Positions 1-7,322 of a stretch of 32,314 nt of DNA are shown here, piece after piece; position 1 is the stretch's first letter, and every line of letters begins with the position of its first letter. The DNA is from CASQEL01 sp036655975. GTDB lineage: Bacteria; Desulfobacterota; Desulfovibrionia; Desulfovibrionales; Desulfovibrionaceae. Location of the stretch: assembly GCA_036655975.1 (NCBI GenBank), contig JAVVPD010000017.1, positions 1-32,314 of the forward strand, given 5' to 3'. Below the pieces are notes generated by a model, which saw only the letters and a program-made list of their open reading frames with translations, did not search any database and had not been told where the DNA came from. Made by a program: the position numbers and the translations under genes.

Positions 1-1
1 T

Positions 2-1441
2 GCTCTGCCTGTGGCCCCCACCAGTCCGCCCACAGATCCCGCCCCCAAGCTCGTCTCTGAAAACACCGCAACACACTGGCCCGACATGGGCCAAATGCTG
101 GGCTCACTGTTTGTGTGCGAACTCCCCTCCCCCCCCAAAGCTTCCCCCGAGGCAAGCCCGCAAAGCATTACGGTGCTGGGTTTGGGGCTGCATCCGCACA
201 CCCTGCCCGCAGCCCACCACCAGCTCATCCATACCGCCCAAGTGCTGGCGGGCGGACAAGCCTTGCTCAACCGCTTTCCCGAGGCCCCTGCAGAACGTAT
301 TCCCCTCAGTGCAGCCTTGGACACGGCGCTCATGGCCCTTGAGCAGCGTTATTACGCGGGACAATCTGTTGTGGTGCTGGCCGATGGCGACCCGCTGTTT
401 TTCGGCATCGGGGCCACACTTGCCCGTCGCCTTGGCCCTCAGGCCCTGCGAATCTTCCCCGCCGTCAGTTCTTTGCAAGAAGCCTGCGCCCGCCTTGCCC
501 TGCCGTGGCACGATGTGGCCTGTGTGTCCCTGCACGGGCGCAATTCCTTTCACGCGCTCAACGGCGCCGTCATTGCCGACAAACACGTCTGCCTGCTCAC
601 CGACGCCCGTTACAGTCCCGATAAAATTGCCCGTCACCTGCTCGACCGTGGCGTGGACTGGTTCGATGCCCATATTTTTGAAAATTTGAACGGCCCCAAC
701 GAACAGCACCATCACCTTCCCCTGCGTGAAGTGGTCGGCAACGCCTTTGGCCCTGTTGCCACCCTACTCCTCATCCCCGCGCGCCCCCCCCGCCGCCCTG
801 CGTCCGGTATTCCTGATGCCGCCCTTGCCACCGAAGGCGGCTTGCTGACCAAAGGCCCTGTCCGTGCGGCGGCCCTCGCCTTGCTGCGCGTCCACCCGCA
901 CCATACCGTGTGGGATGTGGGCGCAGGCTCTGGGGCCGTGTCTCTGGAAGCCAGTGCTCTGGCCCATCAAGGTTGTGTGGTGGCCTTTGAACGCGATTCA
1001 GGCCGCGCCCTGTGCATCAAGGAAAATCGCCGTCGCTTTGGCGCCGCCAATCTTGAAATCATTACCGGCGAAGCCCCCCAATGTTTGTACCAGCTCCCCA
1101 CCCCAGACCGCATCTTTGTGGGAGGGGGCCTCAACGGTGACGCCGCCCACGATATTCTCACCACTCTCACCGAGGCTCTGCCTGCGGGCGGGCGGCTTGT
1201 CATCTCGTGCGTATTGCTCGGCAGTTTGCACCTCGCCTGCGAGTTTCTGCGTCAGCGCCATTGGCCCGTGGAAATCACCGCGCTTCAGGCCAGCCAGTCT
1301 GTCCCCCTTGCGGGGGATCTCCGCTTCAATGCCTTAAACCCTGTATTTTTGGTGAGTACGGAAAAAGCCTGCAGACAAGACGGGGAGGCGCTGCACCCCC
1401 ATTCTGCGGGTGAACGAAACTATGAAGGGAAATATCGATGA
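2..1441 (+). CDS. cobL: Precorrin-6Y C5,15-methyltransferase (decarboxylating), CbiE-CbiT fusion; 5' end uncertain
   Basis: Bifunctional corrin-ring enzyme of cobalamin synthesis: the N-terminal CbiE-type domain methylates C5 and the C-terminal CbiT-type domain methylates C15 and decarboxylates the ring. Numbering from the GTG at 11, the CbiE part runs from about residue 53 (ITVLGLGLHP) to 256 and has the SAM-site loop DGDPLFFG (125-132). The CbiT part starts near 280 (TKGPVRAAA) and has the methyltransferase motif I WDVGAGSG (301-308). The frame is open to the left edge and no Shine-Dalgarno is visible before GTG 11 or ATG 86. The first 50 or so residues are proline-rich and unlike CbiE, so the protein may begin outside the window or carry a linker from a further fused domain. 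The next gene, cobM, starts 16 nt after the stop. The family call is secure; the start is not. Confidence 0.88.
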   Translation, partial: ALPVAPTSPPTDPAPKLVSENTATHWPDMGQMLGSLFVCELPSPPKASPEASPQSITVLGLGLHPHTLPAAHHQLIHTAQVLAGGQALLNRFPEAPAERIPLSAALDTALMALEQRYYAGQSVVVLADGDPLFFGIGATLARRLGPQALRIFPAVSSLQEACARLALPWHDVACVSLHGRNSFHALNGAVIADKHVCLLTDARYSPDKIARHLLDRGVDWFDAHIFENLNGPNEQHHHLPLREVVGNAFGPVATLLLIPARPPRRPASGIPDAALATEGGLLTKGPVRAAALALLRVHPHHTVWDVGAGSGAVSLEASALAHQGCVVAFERDSGRALCIKENRRRFGAANLEIITGEAPQCLYQLPTPDRIFVGGGLNGDAAHDILTTLTEALPAGGRLVISCVLLGSLHLACEFLRQRHWPVEITALQASQSVPLAGDLRFNALNPVFLVSTEKACRQDGEALHPHSAGERNYEGKYR

Positions 1442-1457
1442 TGATGAAGGAAAAAAT

Positions 1458-2231
1458 ATGCGTGATGGTGTAACAGAAATGGGAACGGTCACTTTTGTGG
1501 GAGCTGGGCCGGGGGATCCGGAACTCCTGACTTTGAAGGGCCATGCCTGTATTGCGGCGGCAGACTTGGTGCTGTATGCGGGATCTTTGGTTCCCCCCGC
1601 CACCGTGGCTTGTGCTAAGGCAGGCGCGCGGGTGGTAGATTCTTCCCCGCTCACGCTTGAAGCCTGCCATGCCCTCATGCGCGAATATGCTATGGCGGGT
1701 CAACATGTGGCCCGCGTTCACACGGGCGACCCTTCCCTATACGGCACGGTACGCGAACAGGCCCAGTTACTGGAAGCAGACGGCATTGCCTACGCAATCA
1801 TTCCCGGCGTTACCTCTGCGTGCGCTGCGGCTGCGGCAGCCGGACTGTCTTTCACCGTGCCCGAACAAACACAAAGCCTCATTATCACCCGTATGCAGGG
1901 CCGCACCCCCGTGCCTGAACGCGAAAAACTCCGCACCCTCGCCGCCCACGGCACGTCCATGGCCATTTACCTTTCTGCCGGAAATCCCCAAGGCCTACAA
2001 GACGAACTCAGCGCCGCCCTCCCCCCAGATACTCCCGTGTTGTGCAGCCACCGCGTGGGCTGGCCCGACGCCCGCCAAGCCTGGGCCACCGTGGGCACCC
2101 TGGCAAGCGTCATCACCGCTCACGCCATGCACCGCCAAACCATGTTTCTGGTTCTGCCCGCCCACAAGGCCAGCGCCACCCGCTCCAAGCTCTACGACCC
2201 CGAATTCATGCACGGCTGGCGGGGAAAATAA
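1458..2231 (+). CDS. cobM: Precorrin-4 / cobalt-precorrin-4 C11-methyltransferase
   Basis: SAM-dependent tetrapyrrole methylase that methylates C11 of the corrin ring, acting before the CbiE-CbiT enzyme encoded just upstream. The 257-residue length fits CobM/CbiF. Family signatures are VGAGPGDPELLT near residues 14-25 and RVHTGDPSLYG near 86-96. The frame can be read from a GTG at 1410, but ATG 1458 has a clear AAGG (1447-1450) seven nt upstream and gives a normal N-terminus, so I chose it. That start avoids overlap with the upstream gene and leaves a 16-nt gap, consistent with one cobalamin operon. CbiF and CobM cannot be separated by sequence alone; the anaerobic route is likelier given the inferred lifestyle. 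Confidence 0.9.
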   Translation: MRDGVTEMGTVTFVGAGPGDPELLTLKGHACIAAADLVLYAGSLVPPATVACAKAGARVVDSSPLTLEACHALMREYAMAGQHVARVHTGDPSLYGTVREQAQLLEADGIAYAIIPGVTSACAAAAAAGLSFTVPEQTQSLIITRMQGRTPVPEREKLRTLAAHGTSMAIYLSAGNPQGLQDELSAALPPDTPVLCSHRVGWPDARQAWATVGTLASVITAHAMHRQTMFLVLPAHKASATRSKLYDPEFMHGWRGK

Positions 2232-2262
2232 AAAAATCCCCACCCAAAAGTTGCCCCCTTAC

Positions 2263-2298
2263 GGCAGGGCTTAGAGGGGAGGCAGGGCTTAGAGGGGA
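2263..2298 (+). repeat. Tandem duplication of an 18-bp unit
   Basis: Two exact head-to-tail copies of an 18-nt unit (2263-2280 and 2281-2298; the unit begins GGCAGGGCTTAG) lie between the convergent cobM and aminotransferase genes. The second copy runs into the GC-rich hairpin just after it, so the duplicated arm could give alternative pairings. Confidence 0.85.
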
Positions 2299-2312
2299 GG
2301 CAGCGCCTCCCC
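2294..2312. terminator. GC-rich hairpin between convergent genes (possible terminator)
   Basis: A perfect 8-bp stem, GGGGAGGC (2294-2301) pairing with GCCTCCCC (2305-2312) around an AGC loop, lies between the ends of cobM and the aminotransferase gene. There is no T-run on either side, so intrinsic termination is uncertain; its place between convergent stops is the main argument. Confidence 0.4.
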
Positions 2313-2332
2313 CCTATCTTCCCCCAATATAT

Positions 2333-3442
2333 CTACAAAACTTTTTTCAACGTATCCAGCAGGCGCTGAACATTTTCAGGACGGGCGGTGTGCCCCATAA
2401 GCCCAATGCGCCAAATTTTCCCGGCGAGCGGCCCAAGACCAGAACCAATTTCGATCGCATATTCTTTGAGCAGGCGAGCGCGAATGGCGGCTTCGTCCAC
2501 ACCGGCAGGAATTTTTACGGCATTGAGCATCGGCAAGCGGCTTTTTTCTTCCACAAGCATGGCAATACCCATATCAGCAAGACCGTCCACCAATTGTTTA
2601 TGGGCGGCAAGGTGACGGGCAAAAACTTTATCCTGACCTTCCAGCTCAATTTCCCGTAGCGCGGCGTACAGCGCATAGAGCATATTGACGGGGGCGGTAT
2701 GATGGTAGGAGCGGGTGCTGCCTTCCCAATAATTAATAATCATGGCGAGATCAAGATACCAATTGGGCACCTTGGTCTTGCGGGCTTTCAGCTTTGCCAC
2801 GGCGCGGTCCGAAAAACTGACGGGCGAAAGGCCGGGAGGGCAGGACAGGCATTTCTGACTGCCGGAATACACGGCATCGGCCTGCCATGCGTCGATATCC
2901 ACAGGCATACCCCCGAGGCTGGTCACACAGTCCACCACATACAAAGCCCCGTGATCACGCACATGGCTGCCGATAGTTTCCACAGGGGAACACACGCCGG
3001 TAGAGGTTTCGGCATGGACGATGGCGACGATGGTGTAGTCATTGGCGGCTAATTTTTCTTTAACGGCATCCACCGTCACAGGTTCACCCCAAGGAATTTC
3101 CAAGGCGTCCACCGCCGCGCCCAAACGAGCGGCCACATCTTGCATACGTTTGCCAAACACGCCATTGGTCAGCACCAAAACACGGTCGCCTTTTTCCACC
3201 AGATTCACAAAACAGGTTTCCATGCCGGCAGAACCTGTGCCGGACATGGGCATGGTCAAATTATTTTTGGTATGAAACAAATCGCGCAATTGCACTTTAA
3301 TGGCGTCCATGATTTCTACAAAATAGGGATCAAGGTGACCAATGGTGGGTTTTGCCAAAGCCGCGTACACGGCATCGGGCACACAGGAGGGGCCGGGGCC
3401 CATAAGCAAAGTGGGCTTAAGACCTTGGAGCAAATCTTTCAT
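2333..3442 (-). CDS. Class-V (PLP) aminotransferase, alanine/serine-glyoxylate type
   Basis: Pyridoxal-phosphate fold-type I aminotransferase of the alanine-glyoxylate / serine-pyruvate group, 369 residues, cytosolic. It opens with the typical LLMGPGPS (about residues 12-19). SGTGSAGME (67-75) forms the cofactor phosphate region, VVDCVTSLGG (169-178) holds the conserved Asp, and SGSQKCLS carries the Schiff-base lysine near 197. C-terminal WRIGLMGH is also typical. The frame extends to 3472, but ATG 3442 follows an AAGGAG (3450-3455) seven nt upstream and is the better start. It lies 57 nt downstream of secA on the same strand and may be co-transcribed. Close relatives are sometimes labelled 'soluble hydrogenase small subunit', a naming error inherited from one old report. 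The natural amino donor cannot be read from sequence. Confidence 0.85.
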   Translation of the reverse strand: MKDLLQGLKPTLLMGPGPSCVPDAVYAALAKPTIGHLDPYFVEIMDAIKVQLRDLFHTKNNLTMPMSGTGSAGMETCFVNLVEKGDRVLVLTNGVFGKRMQDVAARLGAAVDALEIPWGEPVTVDAVKEKLAANDYTIVAIVHAETSTGVCSPVETIGSHVRDHGALYVVDCVTSLGGMPVDIDAWQADAVYSGSQKCLSCPPGLSPVSFSDRAVAKLKARKTKVPNWYLDLAMIINYWEGSTRSYHHTAPVNMLYALYAALREIELEGQDKVFARHLAAHKQLVDGLADMGIAMLVEEKSRLPMLNAVKIPAGVDEAAIRARLLKEYAIEIGSGLGPLAGKIWRIGLMGHTARPENVQRLLDTLKKVL

Positions 3443-3499
3443 GGGTAAACTCCTTGTATAAGTTGCATGCACGAGAAAAAAACAGCAGGAACACCGGCC

Positions 3500-6019
3500 T
3501 TACAGGCCTTGCCCGCAGCATTTTTTGTACTTTTTGCCGCTGCCGCAGGGGCATAAATCATTCCGCCCCACCCGCGGTTCCGCGCGCACAGGTTGGGGAT
3601 GAGCGGGAGGCTCCGTCCCCGAATAGGACACGGCGGCAGGTTCTTCTTTATGCTGGAATGTTTCCGCCGCCACGCCCTCATCTTCGCGCTGGATGCGGAT
3701 ACGGGTGAGGGCCTTAAAAATACGCTCGCGGATCAGGAAAAGCATTTGCTGAAATAATTCAAACCCTTCACGTTTATATTCCAATTTGGGGTCTTTCTGC
3801 CCATAACCACGCAAACCAATACCGTCGCGCAAGGAGTCCATGTTACGCAAATGTTCCTTCCAGCAACGGTCCAATTCTTCCAGCAAAAAATAGCGCAAGA
3901 TATCGCGGTACAGGTCGGGGGCATCCACCTGCAATTGGGCCAGAATTTCCAGCACCAGCGCGCCCGCTTCTTCCCGCGAGGGCAGGGGGGCTTTTTCAGG
4001 CAACACACGGTCGATGGTAAAAACATCGCGCAGGCGGCTGCGGATGGCTTCTTCAATTTCGGGGGTGGGCACGCCCTTGGCGGCATGCAAGGGTTCGTAC
4101 ACATCTTCGAGCACGTCTTCCATAAATTCCGAAAGCACGGGATCAAGGTCTTCTTCCTGCATCAATTCACGGCGCAGGGAGTAGATAACTTCGCGCTGCT
4201 GATTCATGACATTATCATAATCTAGCAAGGTTTTACGGATTTCAAAGTGATGACCTTCCACACGTTTTTGGGCACTTTCCACCGCCCGGGTGACCATGGC
4301 GTTTTCAATGGATTCGCCTTCTTCCAAACCCAGTTTCTGCATCAGCCCCGCGATGCGTTCTGAGCCGAACAGGCGCATAAGATCATCTTCCAAAGACAGG
4401 TAAAAACGCGACGAACCAGGGTCACCTTGCCGACCGGAACGACCGCGCAGCTGATTGTCAATGCGGCGGCTTTCATGGCGCTCGGTACCCAGAATATGCA
4501 GGCCGCCAAGATCGGTCACCCCCTCCCCAAGCACGATATCTGTCCCGCGCCCCGCCATGTTGGTGGCGATGGTCACGCGGCCTGCCTGTCCGGCCTGCGC
4601 CACGATTTCGGCTTCCTGCTCATGGTGTTTGGCGTTAAGCACATTGTGGGGCGTGCCTTTTTTCTTGAGCATTTGCGAAATCATTTCCGAGGTTTCAATA
4701 GAAATAGTCCCCACCAGCACGGGCTGACCACTCTGGTGCAGGTCTACAATGGACTGCACGATGGATTCAAATTTTTCTTTGCGAGTGCGGAAAATCAGAT
4801 CAGCGTAGTCTTTACGAATCATGGGCCGGTTCGAAGGAATGGACACCACTTCCAGCCCGTAAATTTCATGAAATTCCACGGCTTCGGTGTCGGCAGTGCC
4901 GGTCATACCCGCAAGTTTTTTATACAGGCGGAAATAATTTTGAAAGGTCACAGAGGCGAGGGTTTGATTTTCTGCGGCAACCTTAACATGCTCCTTAGCT
5001 TCCAAAGCTTGGTGCAGCCCATCGGAAAAACGGCGTCCGGGCATGAGGCGTCCGGTAAATTCGTCAACAATAATGACCTGATCGTCCTTAACAATATAGT
5101 CCACATCGCGCTTAAAAATATGGTGGGCCTTGAGCGATTGCAAAATGTGATGTTGCGCGGTGATATTGGCGGGATCAAACAAGTTTTCAATATTCAATAA
5201 TTCTTCACAATGCGCCACGCCTTCTTCGCTCAACATGGCGGTACGGGCTTTTTCGTCCAAAGTAAAATCGGCGGGGCGCAATTTGCATACCACCTGATCC
5301 ATCGTATGATACGTGCCCACGGAATCGTCGGTGGCTCCAGAAATAATCAAAGGGGTACGGGCTTCGTCGATGAGGATGGAGTCCACTTCGTCCACGATGG
5401 CAAAATTATGCCCGCGCTGCACCAATTGGTTGGCATAAAATTTCATATTATCGCGGAGATAATCAAAGCCGTATTCGTTATTAGTCCCGTAGGTAATATC
5501 CGCACCGTAGGCGGCCTTGCGTTCCTCATCGGACAAGTCGTGGATAACCACGCCGGTGCTCAAACCCAGAAAATTGTACAATTTTCCCATCCACTGTGCG
5601 TCACGTTTGGCAAGGTAATCGTTCACCGTTACCACGTGCACCCCCAGACCGGACAAGGCATTCAGCACCACAGGCAGGGTCGCCACCAAGGTTTTACCTT
5701 CACCGGTTTTCATTTCCGCAATTTTGCCCTTGTGCAGAACAATACCACCGATCAACTGCACGTCATAATGGCGCATGCCGAGCACCCGAACCGAAGCCTC
5801 GCGCACAATGGCAAAAACCTCGGGCAGGGCTTCTTCAAGACTGCGGCCTTCTTGCTGAATCTGCTCGCGCCAGTGTTGGATGCGGGCGCGCAATTCATCG
5901 TCACTCTGGGCCTGCATTGTTTCTTCAAAAGCATTGATGGCTTTAAGCTGTGCTGTCAAACGCCTAATATATCGTTCGTTCTTGCTACCGAAGATTTTTT
6001 TGAACAAAAAACCAAACAT
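3500..6019 (-). CDS. secA: Preprotein translocase ATPase SecA
   Basis: Motor ATPase that drives unfolded preproteins through SecYEG at the inner membrane. All core motifs are visible in 839 residues: Walker A MKTGEGKT (103-110), the DEAD-type Walker B DEVDSILIDEA (210-220), the preprotein cross-linking region, and in the second nucleotide-binding fold GTISIE and ATNMAGRGTDI. The C-terminus ends in the zinc-binding SEC-C motif CPCGSGKKYKKCC, which binds SecB or phospholipid. The start ATG at 6019 has GGAG five nt upstream. The upstream intergenic sequence is AT-rich and probably holds the promoter, but I could not fix convincing -35/-10 boxes. Length and motif order are those of a complete, ordinary SecA. 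Confidence 0.98.
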   Translation of the reverse strand: MFGFLFKKIFGSKNERYIRRLTAQLKAINAFEETMQAQSDDELRARIQHWREQIQQEGRSLEEALPEVFAIVREASVRVLGMRHYDVQLIGGIVLHKGKIAEMKTGEGKTLVATLPVVLNALSGLGVHVVTVNDYLAKRDAQWMGKLYNFLGLSTGVVIHDLSDEERKAAYGADITYGTNNEYGFDYLRDNMKFYANQLVQRGHNFAIVDEVDSILIDEARTPLIISGATDDSVGTYHTMDQVVCKLRPADFTLDEKARTAMLSEEGVAHCEELLNIENLFDPANITAQHHILQSLKAHHIFKRDVDYIVKDDQVIIVDEFTGRLMPGRRFSDGLHQALEAKEHVKVAAENQTLASVTFQNYFRLYKKLAGMTGTADTEAVEFHEIYGLEVVSIPSNRPMIRKDYADLIFRTRKEKFESIVQSIVDLHQSGQPVLVGTISIETSEMISQMLKKKGTPHNVLNAKHHEQEAEIVAQAGQAGRVTIATNMAGRGTDIVLGEGVTDLGGLHILGTERHESRRIDNQLRGRSGRQGDPGSSRFYLSLEDDLMRLFGSERIAGLMQKLGLEEGESIENAMVTRAVESAQKRVEGHHFEIRKTLLDYDNVMNQQREVIYSLRRELMQEEDLDPVLSEFMEDVLEDVYEPLHAAKGVPTPEIEEAIRSRLRDVFTIDRVLPEKAPLPSREEAGALVLEILAQLQVDAPDLYRDILRYFLLEELDRCWKEHLRNMDSLRDGIGLRGYGQKDPKLEYKREGFELFQQMLFLIRERIFKALTRIRIQREDEGVAAETFQHKEEPAAVSYSGTEPPAHPQPVRAEPRVGRNDLCPCGSGKKYKKCCGQGL

Positions 6020-6226
6020 GCGGTCTCCAACGGCTTAGATGATGTATAAATGACATACTTAAATAATGCATAAAATGCTAAATGGCAAATAGATCAAAAT
6101 GGAGTGCAAATGTCTTGACCTGAAAGGCAATGCGTGTGAGCATACAGGGAGATTGTGTAGAAGGTCACAAAGTATTGCCTCACCACAGCGGTGGACAGAC
6201 GGGTAACAATGTAGGGGGGATATTCC

Positions 6227-6799
6227 TTGGTATATTGGATCATGTTTGCCTGTATGATGCTGGTGTGCGCTGTTTTGTATCCGCTATTGCGGAAAAACTC
6301 CCCCCAAAGCCGCCCTAAAATCGCCCCTGTCCCCAAAGGGCAAGCGCGTATTCATGGGCCCTCGCTGTCATGCTCGTGTGAGGAATGGCGTAGCCAAAGG
6401 GCGCGTTTCCGGCAAGGTGACCCCCGCAGATTGTGCGTGCACCTGTGCCAATACTTGAGCGAAGACATTTTACGCATCCCCGAAGCCTTAATCCCCTTTG
6501 CCCAGACCATCAGTCTTATGGGCGAGCAATCCACGGGCATCCCCTATCTCCCCCCCGCCTTTGCCTTTGTGCTGGGTGATTCCGGCTATATCTCCACCAT
6601 TGAACCCAACGCCTACCCTTGGACCACTGTGTATATAGGGCGCACGGTCTATGCCTTCAATGTGCAGGACGGGCGCTGGGGCGAGGGCGGTATTCCCCCC
6701 TTTGCCGCAGATATCGGTAACCTCATTCAGGCCGAAACCCGCCGCCGCCTTAGCCGCCAGAAAAATGCGGAAAATACCGCAGATTCCCCAGAACTCTAA
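6227..6799 (+). CDS. Membrane-anchored protein with a SWIM-like CxC...CxH zinc motif
   Basis: No characterised family recognised. The 190-residue product starts with one hydrophobic helix (about residues 2-21) followed by a basic stretch RKNSPQSRPK, which predicts an N-out, C-in single-pass protein. Next comes C49-x-C51-EEW, then after 18 residues C70-V-H72, matching the SWIM zinc-motif layout CxC-xn-CxH, including the Trp often found after the second Cys. The rest (about 80-170) looks globular and ends in a charged tail. I chose TTG 6227 because an AGGGGGGA tract (6213-6220) ends six nt upstream; ATG 6242 is the alternative but is badly spaced and would shorten the helix. Its TAA stop coincides with the first bases of a degraded repeat copy. 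It is convergent to the winged-helix gene. SWIM motifs usually mediate DNA or protein contacts; the role here is unknown. Confidence 0.7.
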   Translation: MVYWIMFACMMLVCAVLYPLLRKNSPQSRPKIAPVPKGQARIHGPSLSCSCEEWRSQRARFRQGDPRRLCVHLCQYLSEDILRIPEALIPFAQTISLMGEQSTGIPYLPPAFAFVLGDSGYISTIEPNAYPWTTVYIGRTVYAFNVQDGRWGEGGIPPFAADIGNLIQAETRRRLSRQKNAENTADSPEL

Positions 6800-6846
6800 A
6801 GTAAATTTCGCCTACGCCTACGGGGCGGGCGGCGGTTCCCGTCGCC
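6797..6846 (+). repeat. Degraded copy of the TA-bounded palindromic repeat
   Basis: The sequence from AAATTTCGCCTACGCCTA to CGTCGCC matches the middle of the two full repeat copies at 7192 and 11651. The outer part of the left arm and the right-hand palindrome are missing, but it still starts TAAAG at its left edge, where TAA is also the stop codon of the SWIM-like gene. It lies between two convergent genes. Confidence 0.75.
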
Positions 6847-6870
6847 TTTGCGCGCCTCCATCCCGTACCT

Positions 6871-7182
6871 TCAGCGCTGCTGCCCGTGTATTTTGGCTAA
6901 AAATAAACGCCCATAGGTGGTAATGGAAACCTTTTCCCCCGCACCTTTGCTATAACGGGCCACGCCCATACGCTCAAAAGTTTTGTGAGAGCGCAAATTG
7001 CGGACGATTTGTGAAAACTTGTCATCACTGCGCCCTTCAAGAACGTCCAAGTCTTCACCGTGGGGGTGCAATTTTACCCGCAAGGCGGCAATCAATTCAG
7101 AGGTCGTTGCGCTCCCCCCCAGCTCCACCAGAATCTCCAAAGCAGGGGGTATCAGGTCACACTCACGGATGCGTTCCCTCAT
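6871..7182 (-). CDS. Small winged-helix-like protein next to a Dam methylase
   Basis: A 103-residue soluble protein. Residues 10-35 (PPALEILVELGGSATTSELIAAL, cited in part) look like the first helices of a winged helix, resembling the N-terminal domain found in Mrr-type and other restriction-associated proteins. A second block, DDKFSQIVRNLRSHKTFE (53-70), followed by a glycine-rich beta wing, is conserved-looking. The frame opens at 7245, but ATG 7182 has AGGAG five nt upstream and removes residues that come from the repeat. It lies downstream of the dam-like gene on the same strand, separated by 137 bp almost filled by a repeat copy. It could be a regulator of the methylase or the remnant of a restriction subunit. 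The fold is inferred from pattern only; function unknown. Confidence 0.65.
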   Translation of the reverse strand: MRERIRECDLIPPALEILVELGGSATTSELIAALRVKLHPHGEDLDVLEGRSDDKFSQIVRNLRSHKTFERMGVARYSKGAGEKVSITTYGRLFLAKIHGQQR

Positions 7183-7191
7183 AATAGCTCC

Positions 7192-7322
7192 TAAAACATT
7201 TTTGATTCCAGACGCTCCCACCGGCGCTTTACGGCGAAAGTACATTTCGCCTACGCCTAAGGGGCGGGCGACGCTTCTCGTCGCCAGAGCATTTAGGCTA
7301 TTTTCAATAGCAAAATGCTCTA
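7192..7322 (+). repeat. MITE-like palindromic repeat, full copy 1
   Basis: A 131-bp element bounded by TA on both sides. Its ends are imperfect inverted repeats: TAAAACATTTTTGATT on the left, and TAGAGCATTTTGCTATT reading inward from the right. Inside are hairpins: GGCGAAA/TTTCGCC, GGCGACG/CGTCGCC, and a long right-hand palindrome from AGAGCATTT to AAATGCTCT with GCTATT/AATAGC in its middle. Compared by eye with copy 2 (11651-11780) it shows about seven substitutions and one indel. It fills the gap between the dam-like gene and the winged-helix gene. Its right end supplies the TAG stop of the dam-like gene on the minus strand. No ORF inside, so any movement would need a transposase from elsewhere. 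Confidence 0.85.

Noticed and set aside
1..2331. Cobalamin riboswitch near the cobalamin genes
   Set aside because: No B12-box-like sequence or leader region is present; the genes are tightly packed, and any riboswitch would be upstream of the window.
5210..6049. 279-codon plus-strand frame opposite secA
   Set aside because: Antisense to the conserved SecA N-terminal domain; the Phe/His/Gln-rich translation is typical of a shadow frame.
6020..6226. Small ORF or RNA in the secA upstream region
   Set aside because: The only open frames are short, lack ribosome sites and run into the SWIM-like gene in another frame; no tRNA-like or strong hairpin structure was seen.
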